From the NCBI RefSeq assembly GCF_030253575.1, contig NC_080568.1, positions 20,112,501-20,176,500 on the forward strand: DNA of 64,000 bases. Reading direction: 5' to 3'. The DNA is from Rhododendron vialii (lineage: Eukaryota; Streptophyta; Magnoliopsida; Ericales; Ericaceae). A program made the translations under genes and the position numbers. Below, piece after piece: positions 33,687-46,891 of the stretch; the first letter of the stretch is position 1, and every line of letters begins with the position of its first letter. A model generated the notes under the pieces. It saw only the letters and a program-made list of their open reading frames with translations. It did no database searches and had not been told where the DNA came from.

Positions 33687-34067
33687 TGCCATTCTTTAAC
33701 CTGTGACCAATAGCAAAAAATCATTCAGAACGATCAATGGAGGTGGCCACCGCCGCAGATCTGTGGACAATGGCATGCTCCCCGGCAAGTATGATTTTCC
33801 CGGGAGCTCTTGCTATCGCCTCCATACTCTCTCTCTCTCTCTGGGTGTGTGTGTGTATGTCTCTTTAGGGTCCAATTTTTGATTGGGAAACGATCAATTG
33901 TACAAACCCATTCGTGATTCGATTAGGATTTGTTGATTGGAAATTTTTGATCAGTAGAAATAGATTTGGGGTTCAATTTCTATTTCCATTTTGCATTAAT
34001 TGGAACTTGTATAATTTTGGTTTTAGTGTCACAATAAACAATTAGGTGAAAAAAATAAGACATTTCT

Positions 34068-35279
34068 TTGTTTATGTTTTCTAAGCAAATCATGGTTATG
34101 GAATTTAAGCATTGTAAGATTTGGAAATACTATTATGTTGGCAGGTTAATTACTAGCTTGCTACAAAGGGTTCCAGTACATTTACTTTCAATCCCCCAAT
34201 TCATGCTGCCGAAAAATTACGTGCTTGGTAAAGATATTTACTTATACATATTAGGCAATATAAGTCCTAAGAACAAATCCAACTATTATTGTAGGTGTAT
34301 GGCGAATGCTAAGGCAATTGTCAAATTGGCAATGCCGAAAAGAAATATGGGTGTAACTCCATCGCGTACTGAAACACCAAACAAGAATGAGTTTAAATGT
34401 GTTAATGAACTTCCCACTATTGTTGACAAGGTATGACTTTAAATTCATAGGTACGTGATTCAATAGGATATTGCAATAGCATGACAATTAACATAGAACT
34501 ATGTGCAGCAAGAATTCCACTAGGTTGCAGTTACTTGCAAAGTTGTTGATTTGACACAACAATTCTGGTACCTAACATGTTCAAAATGCAATCATGCCAC
34601 GGATGCAATGGGTAATGGTCCATTTTGGTGCAACCATTGTAAAAAGCGCATGCCACCAGTAGTAAGGTGTGTTTTAGCCCATGAAAATTCTTGCAAGTGG
34701 ATACATTAACTAATACTTGATATCGTAATTAAAAAACCTAATTGTATGGTTCGTACCAAAATGTTTCGCAGCCTTAAATTCAACATTGAGTTGTCAGACA
34801 AAAAAGGTTCAATCGTTGCTACTGTGTTTCAACGAGATGCTGAAGGAATGTTTGGTATCACTGCTAAATTCATGACAAAAAACATACAATAGGTAGCTTG
34901 CATCAGAAATATTATTCATACAAGCTTATTGATGTTGATAATTTCTAAAGTGTAAATCTAAACGTAGGGTGAGTTATCTGCATCGGCACTTGAAAAGCTA
35001 TGTCAAGGTATGAGTTATGTTGTGCGAGTCAAAGCATACAATTATACAAAGTCTAGGCTGCCCAAATGTTTGTATTCAGTTCAGGAGTATGATCTTCTCG
35101 CCAAAACTAAGCGTGGGAAGACTGTAAAAAATGCCGGTGGATCAACTTCAAGTGCTGAAAAGCCACGTAAAAAGGCGCGACAGCAACTATTTGTGGATAA
35201 ACATTGCAATGGCTCAACAAATGATGACGATCTTCCGCTTGCAGTTGCTTTCCAGAAGAAGAAGAAGAAGAAGGAGTAG
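34068..35279 (+). pseudogene. RPA70-like (replication protein A large subunit) C-terminal part
   Basis: Exons can be followed as about 34140-34431 (ending ELPTIVDK|GTATGA), 34509-34666, 34772-34892 and 34978-35279. The second exon contains the zinc ribbon of the RPA1 C-terminal OB fold: FWYLTCSKCNHATDAMGNGP and FWCNHCKKRMPP, four Cys as CxxC..CxxC. The third reads SLKFNIELSDKKGSIVATVF and the last ends in a basic KKKKKKE tail. RPA70 binds single-stranded DNA, and RPA-like genes are also often carried by plant Helitrons. Breaks are TAG at 34521-34523, where the family has Trp, and a TAG at the end of the third exon. No Rep/helicase gene was found next to it, so a Helitron origin is inference. 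Confidence 0.78.
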
Positions 35280-35465
35280 CTCCAAATGTGCAAGCCAAGT
35301 CTAAATAATAATGGAACATTGTAGTTGTGATGCAATTTCATACTTATGTACCAGTGCATTCTGTATGTATGATGATTAAAACAAATTATGCAATGCTATG
35401 TAATAGTGAATTTAGACAGGAGGCTTTGGTAATTCTTATGGATAATGACTGACTCTCTTGTAGTA

Positions 35466-36410
35466 ACACCTTGTGATGTAGATACTTGATTTGGAATTAG
35501 CAAAAAAATGAACAATTATCCACTGAAGCATGGCTTGAGAATGCGAGAACCTTATTTATCAGAAAGGGAATTGGATTCTTTTCATGAAGCATTATGACTG
35601 CCAACGCATACAGAGGTGTCCAAGTGGTTGGATTACCTTCTGAAATTGCTCAAACCATAACATTTGAGGACAGAGTTACTTAACCTAACATGCAGTATCT
35701 ACAAAGGCTCGTGGATGAAAAGTTGTGTTTGACTTATATAGATAGTTTATTGACATACTTGCTGAGTAAACATTAAAAGGCGAATACATTTTAAACATCT
35801 GGTGAAGTGGTACATTGGTGTATAATGGATGCAGGTATTATTTTTATTAATCACTCTCTGATTATGCCTAAACATTTCTTGCAGGCGTTATCAGTTTATG
35901 ATCATGAGGATCATACAATAAAAAATCAACCCTCTTCTGTGTGGACCTCTTAGTGCTGATATGATCATTTATTTTTTGCCCAATCTCTTGCTCCAAAATG
36001 AAAGGTTTTGGAACTGTTCTCTGTAAAGAAGCAGTTCCTTAGTTCTCATAATGGTAACCTCAACTTGCAGCCGTTTGCTAATGTGTTGTTATCGCTGAAA
36101 ATTATGCTTAAAAGGTATTTCATGGAAAAATCGGCTACTCAGCAGCTAACAATGTTTCTCTCCAACTCCTTGCTGCATTCGGCCTTATTTAGGATGAAGA
36201 GATCAAGCCCTTAGTGGACTATTGTACAATTATTACGGAGAGCTCAGTCTACCACTTGGTTTGATTATTCTGGTGATAAATTCTTGGCTAGCAAGAGTTA
36301 ACTTTTGACAATTGATTGCAGTACAAATGTTATGCAATCAATAATTAGTAACATTGTTAGTTCTATTTTTTTAAAGGATGACTCAAATAACATCTTGAAG
36401 TTTTTCTTTC
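35466..36410 (+). pseudogene. NRPE1 (RNA polymerase V largest subunit) fragment, copy 1
   Basis: Translated in pieces it reads AYRGVQVVGLPSEIAQTITF-like sequence near 35600, then YDHEDHTIKNQP near 35895. From 36003 it reads VLELFSVKKQFLSSHNGNLN, LSLKIMLKRYFMEKSATQQL and TMFLSNSLLHSALFRMK. This is the catalytic-core region of the plant Pol IV/V largest subunits, closest to NRPE1. The region that should hold the metal-binding DFDGD is disrupted here. It has several stops and frameshifts. The same segment appears at 49165-50200, and its last part again at 50836-51215. Upstream and downstream NRPE1 parts are missing. Confidence 0.82.
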
Positions 36411-39400
36411 CTAAAAGTTGTTAGTTCTATTGGATGAAGAGTGTGTATACACAACTCAATGGAGAGCAGACTATCTGAAACACGTGAGGGATGTAAAATC
36501 ATTGCTTATTTTATTGCGAGTATGTGCTGGTTGAAATAGCACTGGAGCAATTAAATGGACTATGTTGGCCTGCTTGGGTTCCTAAACAAAAAACAAAACA
36601 ACACATGGCTTCACTAAAGGCCAAACGCATGTAATGTTTTTGCAGGTTGTATGTCGCTGAGACAATTAATCAAACACAGGGCAGGCATGTATGAAACTCT
36701 GTTTCAAATACATTGGAACTTTAGATTGTAGGCTTGTTTGTTTTTATTACCTACTAGAACAAGTAATTAAAATAAATGTGGAGCAATACAATGAAAAACA
36801 TTCAAGACACACTCAAATGTTCAATGACTAGCTGTATTTCAAGTGTCAACATGAAGAATACAGTGGACTTCTGTGGAATTGGACTTTGATTCAATGTTTT
36901 ACACAAACTAATAGTACAGGTATTTGAACTAGAATAATTCAAAGTTATAAATGTGGATGCAGTCATATTTATTGTCATATCTTGAAGATAGTAAATGCAA
37001 GGTACGACATTACAACACAAGAATATCCATACCATGATTCACATGTTATGCTGAATGTCCTTGAAGGTGAATGTCCTCAAAAGATTACGCCTTGGGAAGC
37101 TGATGCAAGCATCAATCACATCAGAGTTGGTGTTTTATGCTTATGCCATGTAGCACAAAAAGCTAGGCATGATATATGGGAGATGAGATTTGCAAATACG
37201 CTGAATAGAACACAGAGTTCGATACAAAATTCAATCATAACCAGTGAAATCCTATCTTGAAAGTAGGATTCTTGGAAATATATAAGACTGAACACTTAAC
37301 ATATTTTATTGTCTCATCTTTGGAAATTAGAAAATTCTTATATTCTCGTGTTTTATTTCCACTAGCCTAAAAGTTGTAACCAATTTTTTTACCTTCGAAA
37401 CATATAATTATTTTTCACTAATTCATTTGTTATTTAAAACAAGAAACAATTTTATAGCTAGGAATAAAAATTTATATAGATTTTAATACCAGAAACATTC
37501 TCTAATTTAAAGTTGTAATTGTAAACATAGTTATTGCTGTTTGTGTACCTTTAAATACATAAAATAGAAAGTAATAGCACTGCAGCAATTTATGTCCATG
37601 CTCTATCATTTGCGGGAAAGATACTTACAAGATTTGCGCTGATTCAAGTACAAAGACTTATTAGTTGTTCCAGTTTAAAAAAGAAAAATTAAGAAAAAGA
37701 AGGTAATTTCAAGGTTAAAAATCATGCGTTTACACAAATAATTTTTCTACCAATATGGATTTTATTTGATAGATCTCGTTGAGATCTTTTAAATGATGCA
37801 AATAAAAAATTAAAATCTTTTTTAAAAATTATATTTGAGTTTGAAATTACCTTCTTTTAAAGAAAAATGTTTCGGGAGAAAGCGGAACGGCTCCTTACTA
37901 GATTTCCCTCTGCTAGCTCATGATTTTAGTGTCCATCACATCAATGCTAGCGTTTACCTCATGCAACTTAAAAACCTAGATATAGTTTGTGAATATGAAA
38001 TCACAAGTACGCTGAACAAACTGTTTCTGGTATACAATTATGGCAGAGTCAACAGTACGCGAAAAGGTTGAGTTTATCAACTGTGATGCAACTTCATTCA
38101 ATATCTTGCAGTTTACTAATCCAACTCATATCACATAAAGCCTCCGAGAATATATACTACTTGAGTTACGTCAAATCTTGCAGCTACTCAGAATCAGGAA
38201 TGGAGCTAAAAATTTTACCACATTGAGGCGATTGTGCATGCAAGAAAAAAATATAAATACATATGCACAATCACGTAAGTACATTAAAACTCAAAATAAC
38301 ATAAATACATAAATCGGTTTAACTAATGGAATCGATCTTGATGTATGTGTGTTGTTTTTCTTTATTGTTCATCTTCTTTTTTATTCATCACAAGTGGATG
38401 AATTCAGTAGATGGGCTTTCATATTAGTTGATTTTACCGGTCAAAAAAACAAAGAATTAGGAAAAATCTATAACATGAAAGAAATAAAACAATAAAACAT
38501 TAAACCCATCTAACGAAATGCGGAAGTTTCTTACTTGAATATTCATAATATTAACTCTATAAATTTATTTTAGCCCTTAGCCTTTAGTAATTAATGTTAG
38601 TATTCTCGTAGTTCAAAAGTTACAATTATATATTTTTCTTTGCAAAATTCTGCACAAAGGCGGGCCTTTATACTTTCATAAGAATTTTTTTTATTTACAT
38701 ATAATAGTAGTGTTTCTTCTTCTTATTGTAGGAGCGACCGCCCCTACTCGCCCCTCTTTAGCTCCATCGCTGCTGAGAAGATGCTTATCATTCTTTCGAG
38801 TGGAAATTTGCCCAGGTATGAGCACTCATACTTATGGATTGTATATTAGTATTTCTCTCTTTTCAAACATTCAAAAGGAATGGGCTTAAGAAACTATAAT
38901 CATCGGCGTCGGATGTTATTTTTTATAATACTCGATAACATTAGAATTGTTGATTTGGCTTCTCTCTCAATAGCTTTGCAATTATTTTAAATTGCCCTCG
39001 AACAATTTAAAACTCCAATAAGTGACAGTACATCGAAATATTGTTTGTGTAAATCTTGTAACAATCTCACTTCCAACCGTATCAATTCTCAAATTTCACA
39101 AAATAAGATCGCTGTACTGTTCTTAAAATTCGACATTGTGATGTTAACGATCGTGATTATTATTTTAAATTTACGGAGTTTAAAAAAGAGTGAGCCTACT
39201 TGATTTTGCATATAGAACAATGGTATAACTTCTTTTGATGGAGTCTCAATATACAGGGAAACAGTATATATATGTACTTGTCAAATCTAGAGCATTGTGG
39301 TCTTTGTACTTGCAACATACGCCTATGCGTAGGTTTAACTAATCCTTCGTGGCTCACAGTACTTGAGAGGAGTTGTGTTCTATATCATATGATTTCGAAT

Positions 39401-40723
39401 ACCTGGATTCAACTTGTAGAAATACCTGTGCTTTCACAGGAATACTCTGTTCCACACCAATTTCTAAAATCTATTTAAACTGCCCGGATTCAAACTTTGG
39501 CAACATCCTCCATTAAAAGAAAGAGAGCTGAAGAACAAAGTGTCTCATGTTGCTGTTTCCAGGGAATATTGGCAAATTGTAGGTAAAACGGTCACAGAGC
39601 AATCAAACTTCATACATGAACATCTATGTTTCGTTCTACGTATTTAGCATCTATTGGTTTGTTTAAGTTAAATTTATAGATGATCGCTATGATTATTTCT
39701 AAATTAAATGTAACTGATCATAACCAACATATGCTAATCCTGCAACGTATTTTGCTTATCATGAAATTTCATGTTTAGTCAAATCATTTGCAATTATTAT
39801 TATGAAAGTAATTTCAAATTTCTATTTGATGCTAGGTTATAATAAACAACAAAATGGATCAACACTATTCCATCGAAGTCAATGATCAACAGCTTGAACC
39901 AAAACCGGAGATGGTGGCTGTTGTTCAGCATGATCTCATGGAAATCAACGATCCACAACCTCAACTAGAAGCAGAACCACCAGTTTCTATGGAGCTGATT
40001 GAAACATATGAGCATCTCAAAGATGAGATTATTGATCTGTTCCAAATGTTAAAAGTCATGCGTTCATCCTCCCAACACCTTGCACTTGCACTTCAAATTA
40101 ATCCATCGCTTCGGTTGCTACGCCAGTTTGACCAACAAATAGAGGAACAAATCACAGCTAATATCTAGCAGGAATTGGAAGAGTTTCAGCAAAACATGAT
40201 TTGGGACGAAGTTGCCATACATGAAATTGCAATTCCGTGGACTATTGATTAAACCTACTATCGGTAGTAGCAAACCATAAGGGTTAAAGCTGGAGTCCCC
40301 TTTTGATAGTAGATTTCCCAAATAATAAATTAGTCCCTTGGGTAACGTTTGACAAGCTTTAACTGAATGTGTGACTCTTTTGTGCCACAATCATATAATT
40401 GTGGTCTCTTTTGGTTTTTATGTTAAACAACTTCAGCAATCTAGAGTTCATGTATTGTGTTATTTCATGAGAATCCTGTAGTACTACCAAATGAAATATT
40501 TATATCACTTGTGGTTCAAGCTCGTAATCTCTTCAATAGGATTATAATATTGTAATAAATTAGGAAAAGAAAACACCAAAATCCAAGGCTTCTCAAATTT
40601 CTTCAAATAAATCTATTGCTTCTCTAATTGCTTCTGTATGGTTAGAGGTGGCAAATTAGTGGGTTTTGGTGGGTTTAAGTGGGTTGAAACAGGTCGTGGA
40701 TCAAATATGAGTGGGGCAAATAT
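36411..40723. other. long stretch without a recognised gene; two unassigned open frames
   Basis: 36982-37260 (+) encodes 92 residues (MKIVNARYDITTQEYPYHDS..., ECPQKITPWEAD) that look protein-like but match no family I know. 39854-40168 (+) encodes an acidic 104-residue stretch (MDQHYSIEVNDQQLEPKPEM..., helical at LLRQFDQQIEEQI) that continues for 27 codons past a TAG. Either could be a captured exon. Part of the MULE-end repeat family is seen again near 37745-37830 (TTTTATTTGATAGATCTCGT). The remainder is AT-rich and unassigned. Confidence 0.35.
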
Positions 40724-43691
40724 TGTCACGCCCTCGATTTTCAACATAAATAATAAACACTTTTAATAAATAAAGTCCTTGCTGTAATACAAATAATACC
40801 CCAAAAGATCTTTTTGTTCACTGTTCTCAAATAAAATTCAAAAATTACATTCCAACTCGAAGGCCCTAAATCATCAAAATACCAATATCCTAGAGAAATA
40901 TTATTACAATTTACAAATACTATCTTTCCAAAAAAAATGCTATTTCAGATCTTGTGCTATGAAATCCTTCTTGAATACCTTTTTAAAGGTTTGGTCACAA
41001 GTGCACAACATGTACTCCATGTCAACTTCCTTGAATCGTACCTGAAAATGATAGGGTGAGCTACACTAGCCCAATAGGAAAATCTATACGCAAGCTATAT
41101 GAAAATGTGATGAATCATACACCTAGACTGAGTGATGCGACGAGATACCACAAAGAAACGTGAGTTTTCCATCACAAACGAGCATACTACAACCAGGGGA
41201 TCATAATTTCATAAAGGTATTCCTAACAGCTCATACGTCAAACTAGAAGCATAAACCAACTCGAATTATCCTAATTAGATCACAACTTATCCTCAACCGT
41301 CACTTGTCCATCGCTACGCAATTACTCCATTTTGCCTCGATCTATACGAATATGTGATGATCATGCACCAACAGGGGTAGGTGAGCAACATTATATATGT
41401 ACAACGAACCCCAAGACGATAATAACAATGAGTATATCTATCAGCAGAACAACACAAACATATCATTGGATTTCCTTTTTTTTTAACATAATTGATTTAT
41501 CTTTCATTTCTCAAGTATTAGCCACTCCATGCAACAAGAACTAGTTTCCTTGATTTGTACCGAACAAGAGGCTCAGTGAGGAAGAATAGTAATCCAAGAT
41601 ACGGTTCAAAGTCGAACGACAAGCCAAACATTAGATTAACAACTTTATCTCTCTTTTCATTTCTCAAGCAACACATGTCATAAGTCTAGCTCAACCAATC
41701 AACAATGCGTGATATGTGATGCAAAGCAATGCACCGGGCAATGTTGGGCCCCGTAACCCCCGCCAAGGTCCCACCAAGAAGGTGAACCGGGCTCCGTCCA
41801 TATTGACGTCAATTCCGGGCGGTGTTGGGCCCCGTAACCCTCGCCAAGGTCCCACCAATGAGGTGAACCGGGCTCCGTCCATATTGACGTGAATTCCGGG
41901 TGGTGTTGGGCCCCGTAACCCTCGCCAAGGTCCCACCAATGAGGTGAACCGGGCTCCGTCCATATTGACGTGAATTCCGGGCAGTGTTGGGCCCCGTAAC
42001 CCTCGCCAAGGTCCCACCAATGAGGTGAACCGGGCTCCGTCCATATTGACGTGAATTCCGGGCGGTGTTGGGCCCCGTAACCCTCGCCAAGGTCCCACCA
42101 ATGAGGTGAACCGGGCTCCGTCCATATTGACGTGAATTCCGGGCGGTGTTGGGCCCCGTAACCCTCGCCAAGGTCCCACCAATGAGGTGAACCGGGCTCC
42201 GTCCATATTGACGTGAATTCCGGGCGGTGTTAGGCCCCGTAACCTTCGTCGACATCCGAAGTTGGATACGACTCCATCCATTGTCCATATGCTATGAAAT
42301 GCCACACCATGATACATACAAAGTTCGATGTCACACGTAGCCGTAACACTCGAATCATAGGTCCATAAACATCCTTCATTATGCACAATCCATCCATAAT
42401 CAATCTCACACCCATTATCGAGTTAAAACGATTATACAACATCATTAAAAATTGCATACTCAATATTTTTCAATGATTTCAACGCCAAATTATCACCAAC
42501 TTACTAATCTTTAAAACCCACAAGGACCCATAACCAATGGCATCATTTAACCATAACAAACAATAAAAAGAAAACGCAACCCGATGCCCTGCCCAGATTT
42601 TCAGATTTTCGTTCAATCTTCTAAAAATTACTATAAATCGAGTTCTTAATATTTTTGAGTGATTCCGGTCCCAATAGTTGCGCGATTGAACGAAGCTTAA
42701 AAGTCACGAAGGAACCCTTGTCAAATCTGCCCTCAAAGGGTGGTTAAACAGGGGTTTTCCCAGGCTACACGAATCTGTCGCGCAGCATGACAGATTGACA
42801 CACCTCCACTCAAACAAACATAACTTGCTGTGTACTAAGAGTTTTAAGACGATTCTAGTGGCAAATGAAAGCTGACTTCAAGACCTTCGAATCGATATAA
42901 AGTTTGCATGAAACGGACATCGGGCGAGGAAGTTATGGCCATTCGAAGTGGGCTGAAATCCAGAACACGAGACAGATTGCAGACCAGTTTTCTAAAAATC
43001 ACTATCAATTCAATTCTCAACGGTTTCGTATGATTCCAGCGGCATTAGAACCGGCTCTAAGTCTACTCTATTTCATACGAAGGAACCAAAATTCAAATCT
43101 GAGCTTAAGAACGCATAAACCCCAAAAACACAGGCCCTGTTCTGCTGATTTTCGGAAATGGAAGGAACAAGCTTAAACAACGAAGCAAGATACGATCTAG
43201 GTACATAAACACCGTATAAACACATAACAAGAGTAAGAAATCCCTACCTCATGGGTTTTGAGCAAAACCCCAAAGATCCGAGCGAAACCGAAACTCCTAC
43301 GTGATCCGATCGTAATTTTTCTTGGATGGATAGATAGCCCTCGTTCCGTAGAACAACTTTAATTCTCGGACTTTGTTTGGAATCATACTCCATGGAGGTG
43401 AAATTGAGGAGAGAAGATGAAGGAGAGGTGAGAGCTAGAGAGAGAGAGTGTCGACCGAGAGAAAGGAGAAATAAAGGAGAGAATATCTCCTGGGAAATAA
43501 AAGAGAGGAAAAGATGGGAAAAATTATCCCATGCTCTCACTTCACAAACGCACACATGCACCTCTCACCTAATCATATCCTTATATCCTTTCACGAACAC
43601 GTCACACCGTAAATCCACACCGTCTATCTTGACAAGTCGTACTATTGCAAAAGAAAAAAAAAATACGGCCTAAAAAATACAGGTCTCTACA
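40724..43691. mobile_element. solo LTR of a gypsy-like element (2968 bp) with 5-bp target duplication
   Basis: It begins TGTCACGCCCTCG, ends GGTCTCTACA, and is flanked by AATAT on both sides (40719-40723 and 43692-43696). TG...CA ends with a 5-bp duplication are the LTR signature. No internal region, primer site or coding sequence is present, so it is a solo LTR or LTR-only derivative. Blocks such as AATCTTTAAAACCCACAAGGACCC (42509-42534) correspond to the first solo LTR near 7240-7265, so the two belong to related families. It contains an 81-bp minisatellite (41740-42240). Confidence 0.8.
41740..42240. repeat. 81-bp minisatellite, about six copies
   Basis: GGGCCCCGTAA recurs at 41746, 41827, 41908, 41989, 42070, 42151 and (altered) 42232, exactly 81 bp apart. 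Units are nearly identical and GC-rich against an AT-rich background, each with CCGTCCATATTGACGTGAAT. Since 81 is divisible by three, two minus-strand frames stay open through the array (231 and 159 codons). These are a by-product of the period and not evidence for a protein. Confidence 0.95.
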
Positions 43692-43984
43692 AATATGGCT
43701 CGAATAATGAACGGGTTGAGACGGGTCGGTTGAATATGGGTCAAGTTAAGCCCAAACCCACCCAACCGAACATGTTTTCCTCGCTTTTTTTCTTCTTCCT
43801 TTTTTCCTCTTTCCCCTCCCCCCTTTTCCTTCTCCACTGTTCTCCTCTGATATGAGTTGAAGCACGTTCACAAATAGGCAAAACCCCGTGGACTCTTTCA
43901 GTTATATAAGCCAATTTTTCCTTTTTTGGGGGGTGTTTATTTAATTTTTTGGTATTTGTACATTTTGCGTCAATTTTTCGGATA

Positions 43985-44120
43985 TAAACCAAAATAAATT
44001 TTATTCGAATAAAGACAAACATCAACTAAAAGGCAAAATTTTTTGCATCTATATAAGTCAAACTAAAATTTATTTGAACAAAGAGAAACATCAACTAAAA
44101 GGCCAAATTTTTTGCATCTT
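43985..44120. repeat. tandem duplication of a ~66-bp unit
   Basis: AAACATCAACTAAAAGGC.AAATTTTTTGCATCT occurs twice in tandem (ending near 44049 and 44119), preceded by similar AAATTTTATTCGAATAAAG-type sequence. Confidence 0.75.
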
Positions 44121-44710
44121 TGTGTGTGTGTGTCTGTGAAAGAGGGATGGGGGTGGGGTGGGATTTTTTTCATTCAATAAATTAGGTGACTTTATTTTTT
44201 ATTTTTTTCCTTTTTGAATATTTTTGTCATTTATTTATTTTGCACGAAGCTTATTACTTTGCTTCATACTGGACTCCATAATTCGTTGGAAAGAGGGGAA
44301 AAAAATGTCAAAATTAAAGCTGCATCTTTTTTTTACCTGTTTTTTTCCCTTTTTAAAAAAATTATGAGTTTCGATCAAACTTTTTCGGCTCTCTTGTTGA
44401 GACGCACCAAGAAGTCATAAAAGTTTGGCACAAAATTAACAAATGCAATTTTTTTGTAAATAAAAACCAAAAAGATTGGAGCCTTTTGATTTGATTAAAA
44501 CATGTTTTTAGGATATTTGTCCCTAAATTTCACAGAATAAAAACTGGATGAATTAATCAAATCCTTATCGATGTCTGAGTTAGTTGATTTTTTCATAAGA
44601 GTTCTTAAAAATATGTTTTAAACTTATTAAACAACTCGTATTATTGGCGTATTTGGGTGAAATTTTATGTTTAAAACTGTGTCCGATTATTCATGTAATT
44701 AACTTGCTTC

Positions 44711-44713
<3 letters not shown>

Positions 44714-44796
<83 letters not shown>
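44714..44796. repeat. compound (TA)n(GA)n microsatellite
   Basis: About 18 TA units (44714-44750) are followed directly by about 23 GA units (44751-44796). Confidence 0.95.
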
Positions 44797-44799
<3 letters not shown>

Positions 44800-46891
44800 T
44801 CTAAATCAACTACTGTAATATGCTGTATAATGCCCCCATTCTCCGTGAAGTTTTGAATTTTTTTTTTAACAAAAATATCTTACGGGGATTTCACATTTGA
44901 GAAGTATAACAACTCTTTTGGAGAGAATGGGTCTTTTAATTTCAACCTATATTGAACCCATTCTTAGCCCATCTAAACCCATGTATATATCAGTTTATAT
45001 GAGTTCAACCCATATAAACTCATTATACAATATAAGCGGATTGGGTTGGGTTATAAGTGAGCGAATTTGGATGGGTAAAAAAATATGAGTTGAGATTGTC
45101 ACCTCTGCATATGATACTTGATCAGTACTCTCAGGTAATATGATATATTTTATGATGGCTCGTATAAAAAACTTATTTCGCAACTCACCTATCTACTCTG
45201 TCTCCGCTCTTGTCTCTCTTGAAATCTATGCTATCCAAAATTAAAATGTTTGTCGTAAATGCACCAAATGGGCACCATGTGATACCCACCTTGCACTAAT
45301 AAATTTCTTGGATGATGCAAGCCAGACAATACTATGCATTAAATATTTTTACATTTGGTTTACGAAAACACGGCAATAGTATTTGAGTATTCTCAAATCA
45401 TGGGAGTTGGAGCTTAACTTTAGCAAGATTTTTTATCATTAATTTGTACAGCCCAACAAATCTACACAAAGGCTCTACACGGCACCTATTGAATGCAGCC
45501 AAGTACAACTGTTGTCATTCACCAACTCATAGTAGCCCACTTATGCAACCTATAGCCTACATATAAATAGCTCATTCTCTCAGTCTCATAATATTTATCG
45601 TGTCGGTGGAATAAAAACGTAAAAATAGTATATTCCTAGCATATAAAACTTAATTTTTTTACAACAATGCACTAGATATTGAAAAATTCTTTCAATTTAT
45701 GTAAAAAGTTTGAATTTCTTCATAAAAGAAATCGGTTGTTTATAGGTTCTCTTCTTACAGTCTGGACAAACAATTTGCAACAGAAATGTTATTTATAGAT
45801 CTAATTACTATCTATCGACGCTATGTATATATAGGCTATTTTTTGCAAGCTCAGAATGTTGATATTCTTTACCCGTTGACAATAATGTTATCATTAGCAT
45901 GAACCACTCTAGACTCAAATCATTCTATCAGCCTATTTACAATAATTTAAAAATATTGACATCTTGTAATGTTACGTTTGTGGATGGAAAGTTATTGTCA
46001 AAATTTTGTTCTTGCTGATAATAATTCTATTGACTAAATGTATTAGTAACTTATTTGCTGTTGAAGAAAGTGTAATATTTTTCAATAACTTATTTGCTAT
46101 TAGAAATTTACTAACTTCTGAATCGCAAATAAAAAATTACAATATTTCCAGTACTAAAAACTTCGTTTCAGGTGATTCATAATAATTAAATTAGTGGGGT
46201 TCAATTTAACAAGAATAATATAGTATTTATAATTGTAAAAATGTAGGATCTTTAAAAAATTCATTAAAGTTAACTTAAAAAAGCAACAAAAGCTGAACCA
46301 TTGTTAATAAATTTAAAAAACAGATATTTAACATCGTCAAATTGAAGATGCAATAAAATACGACCCAAATTCATTGACAATTATGTTGCCAACTTTCTAT
46401 TCAATCTATTAACGAAACTAATGGATCCAAATTAATATTCAAGTCTGTTTAATCGGATACAATAGTTTTCAAGGAAGAGCCAAAAAAATTTTAAATCACG
46501 AATCCAATCCAAACTAAAAAAATTGGTTTAAGTTTTTAGTAATATGATTTTGTCATGTGATTTGAAAAAAAATATAGAAAATGTATTTTATGATGTGATT
46601 TGTAGATTAACGTGGACAATTATAGTTTCGAAATAGTACCCGTTGTTTTCATTCATAATCCGAAAGTATTGGTTTGATTTTGGGTTTACAGTAAGATCAA
46701 ATCAATTCGGGCCATTGTTATGCATAATAGTCATGGTTTTGTGCAGAAAAATCGAAGCTTGTACCTAGGCTGACGTTTGACTACTCCCTATGATGGCTTG
46801 TCCTTAAATCTATCAAACATCACTCTTTTACAAAGTTGTTTGGTTTAGCTGCTTGTATTCGTGCTTGAGAGACACAAAAGAAACAACAGCT
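44797..46891. other. AT-rich intergenic, nothing recognised
   Basis: No supported gene, RNA or transposon end. Short open frames only. Confidence 0.45.

Noticed and set aside
34068-35279. Autonomous Helitron gene set
   Set aside because: Only an RPA-like piece is present; no Rep endonuclease or helicase motif was found nearby, so Helitron origin is kept only as an inference.
41691-42386. 231-codon and 159-codon minus-strand frames made of 27-residue repeats
   Set aside because: They are produced by the 81-bp minisatellite, whose period is a multiple of three; several frames are open at once and no start or splice context supports a protein.
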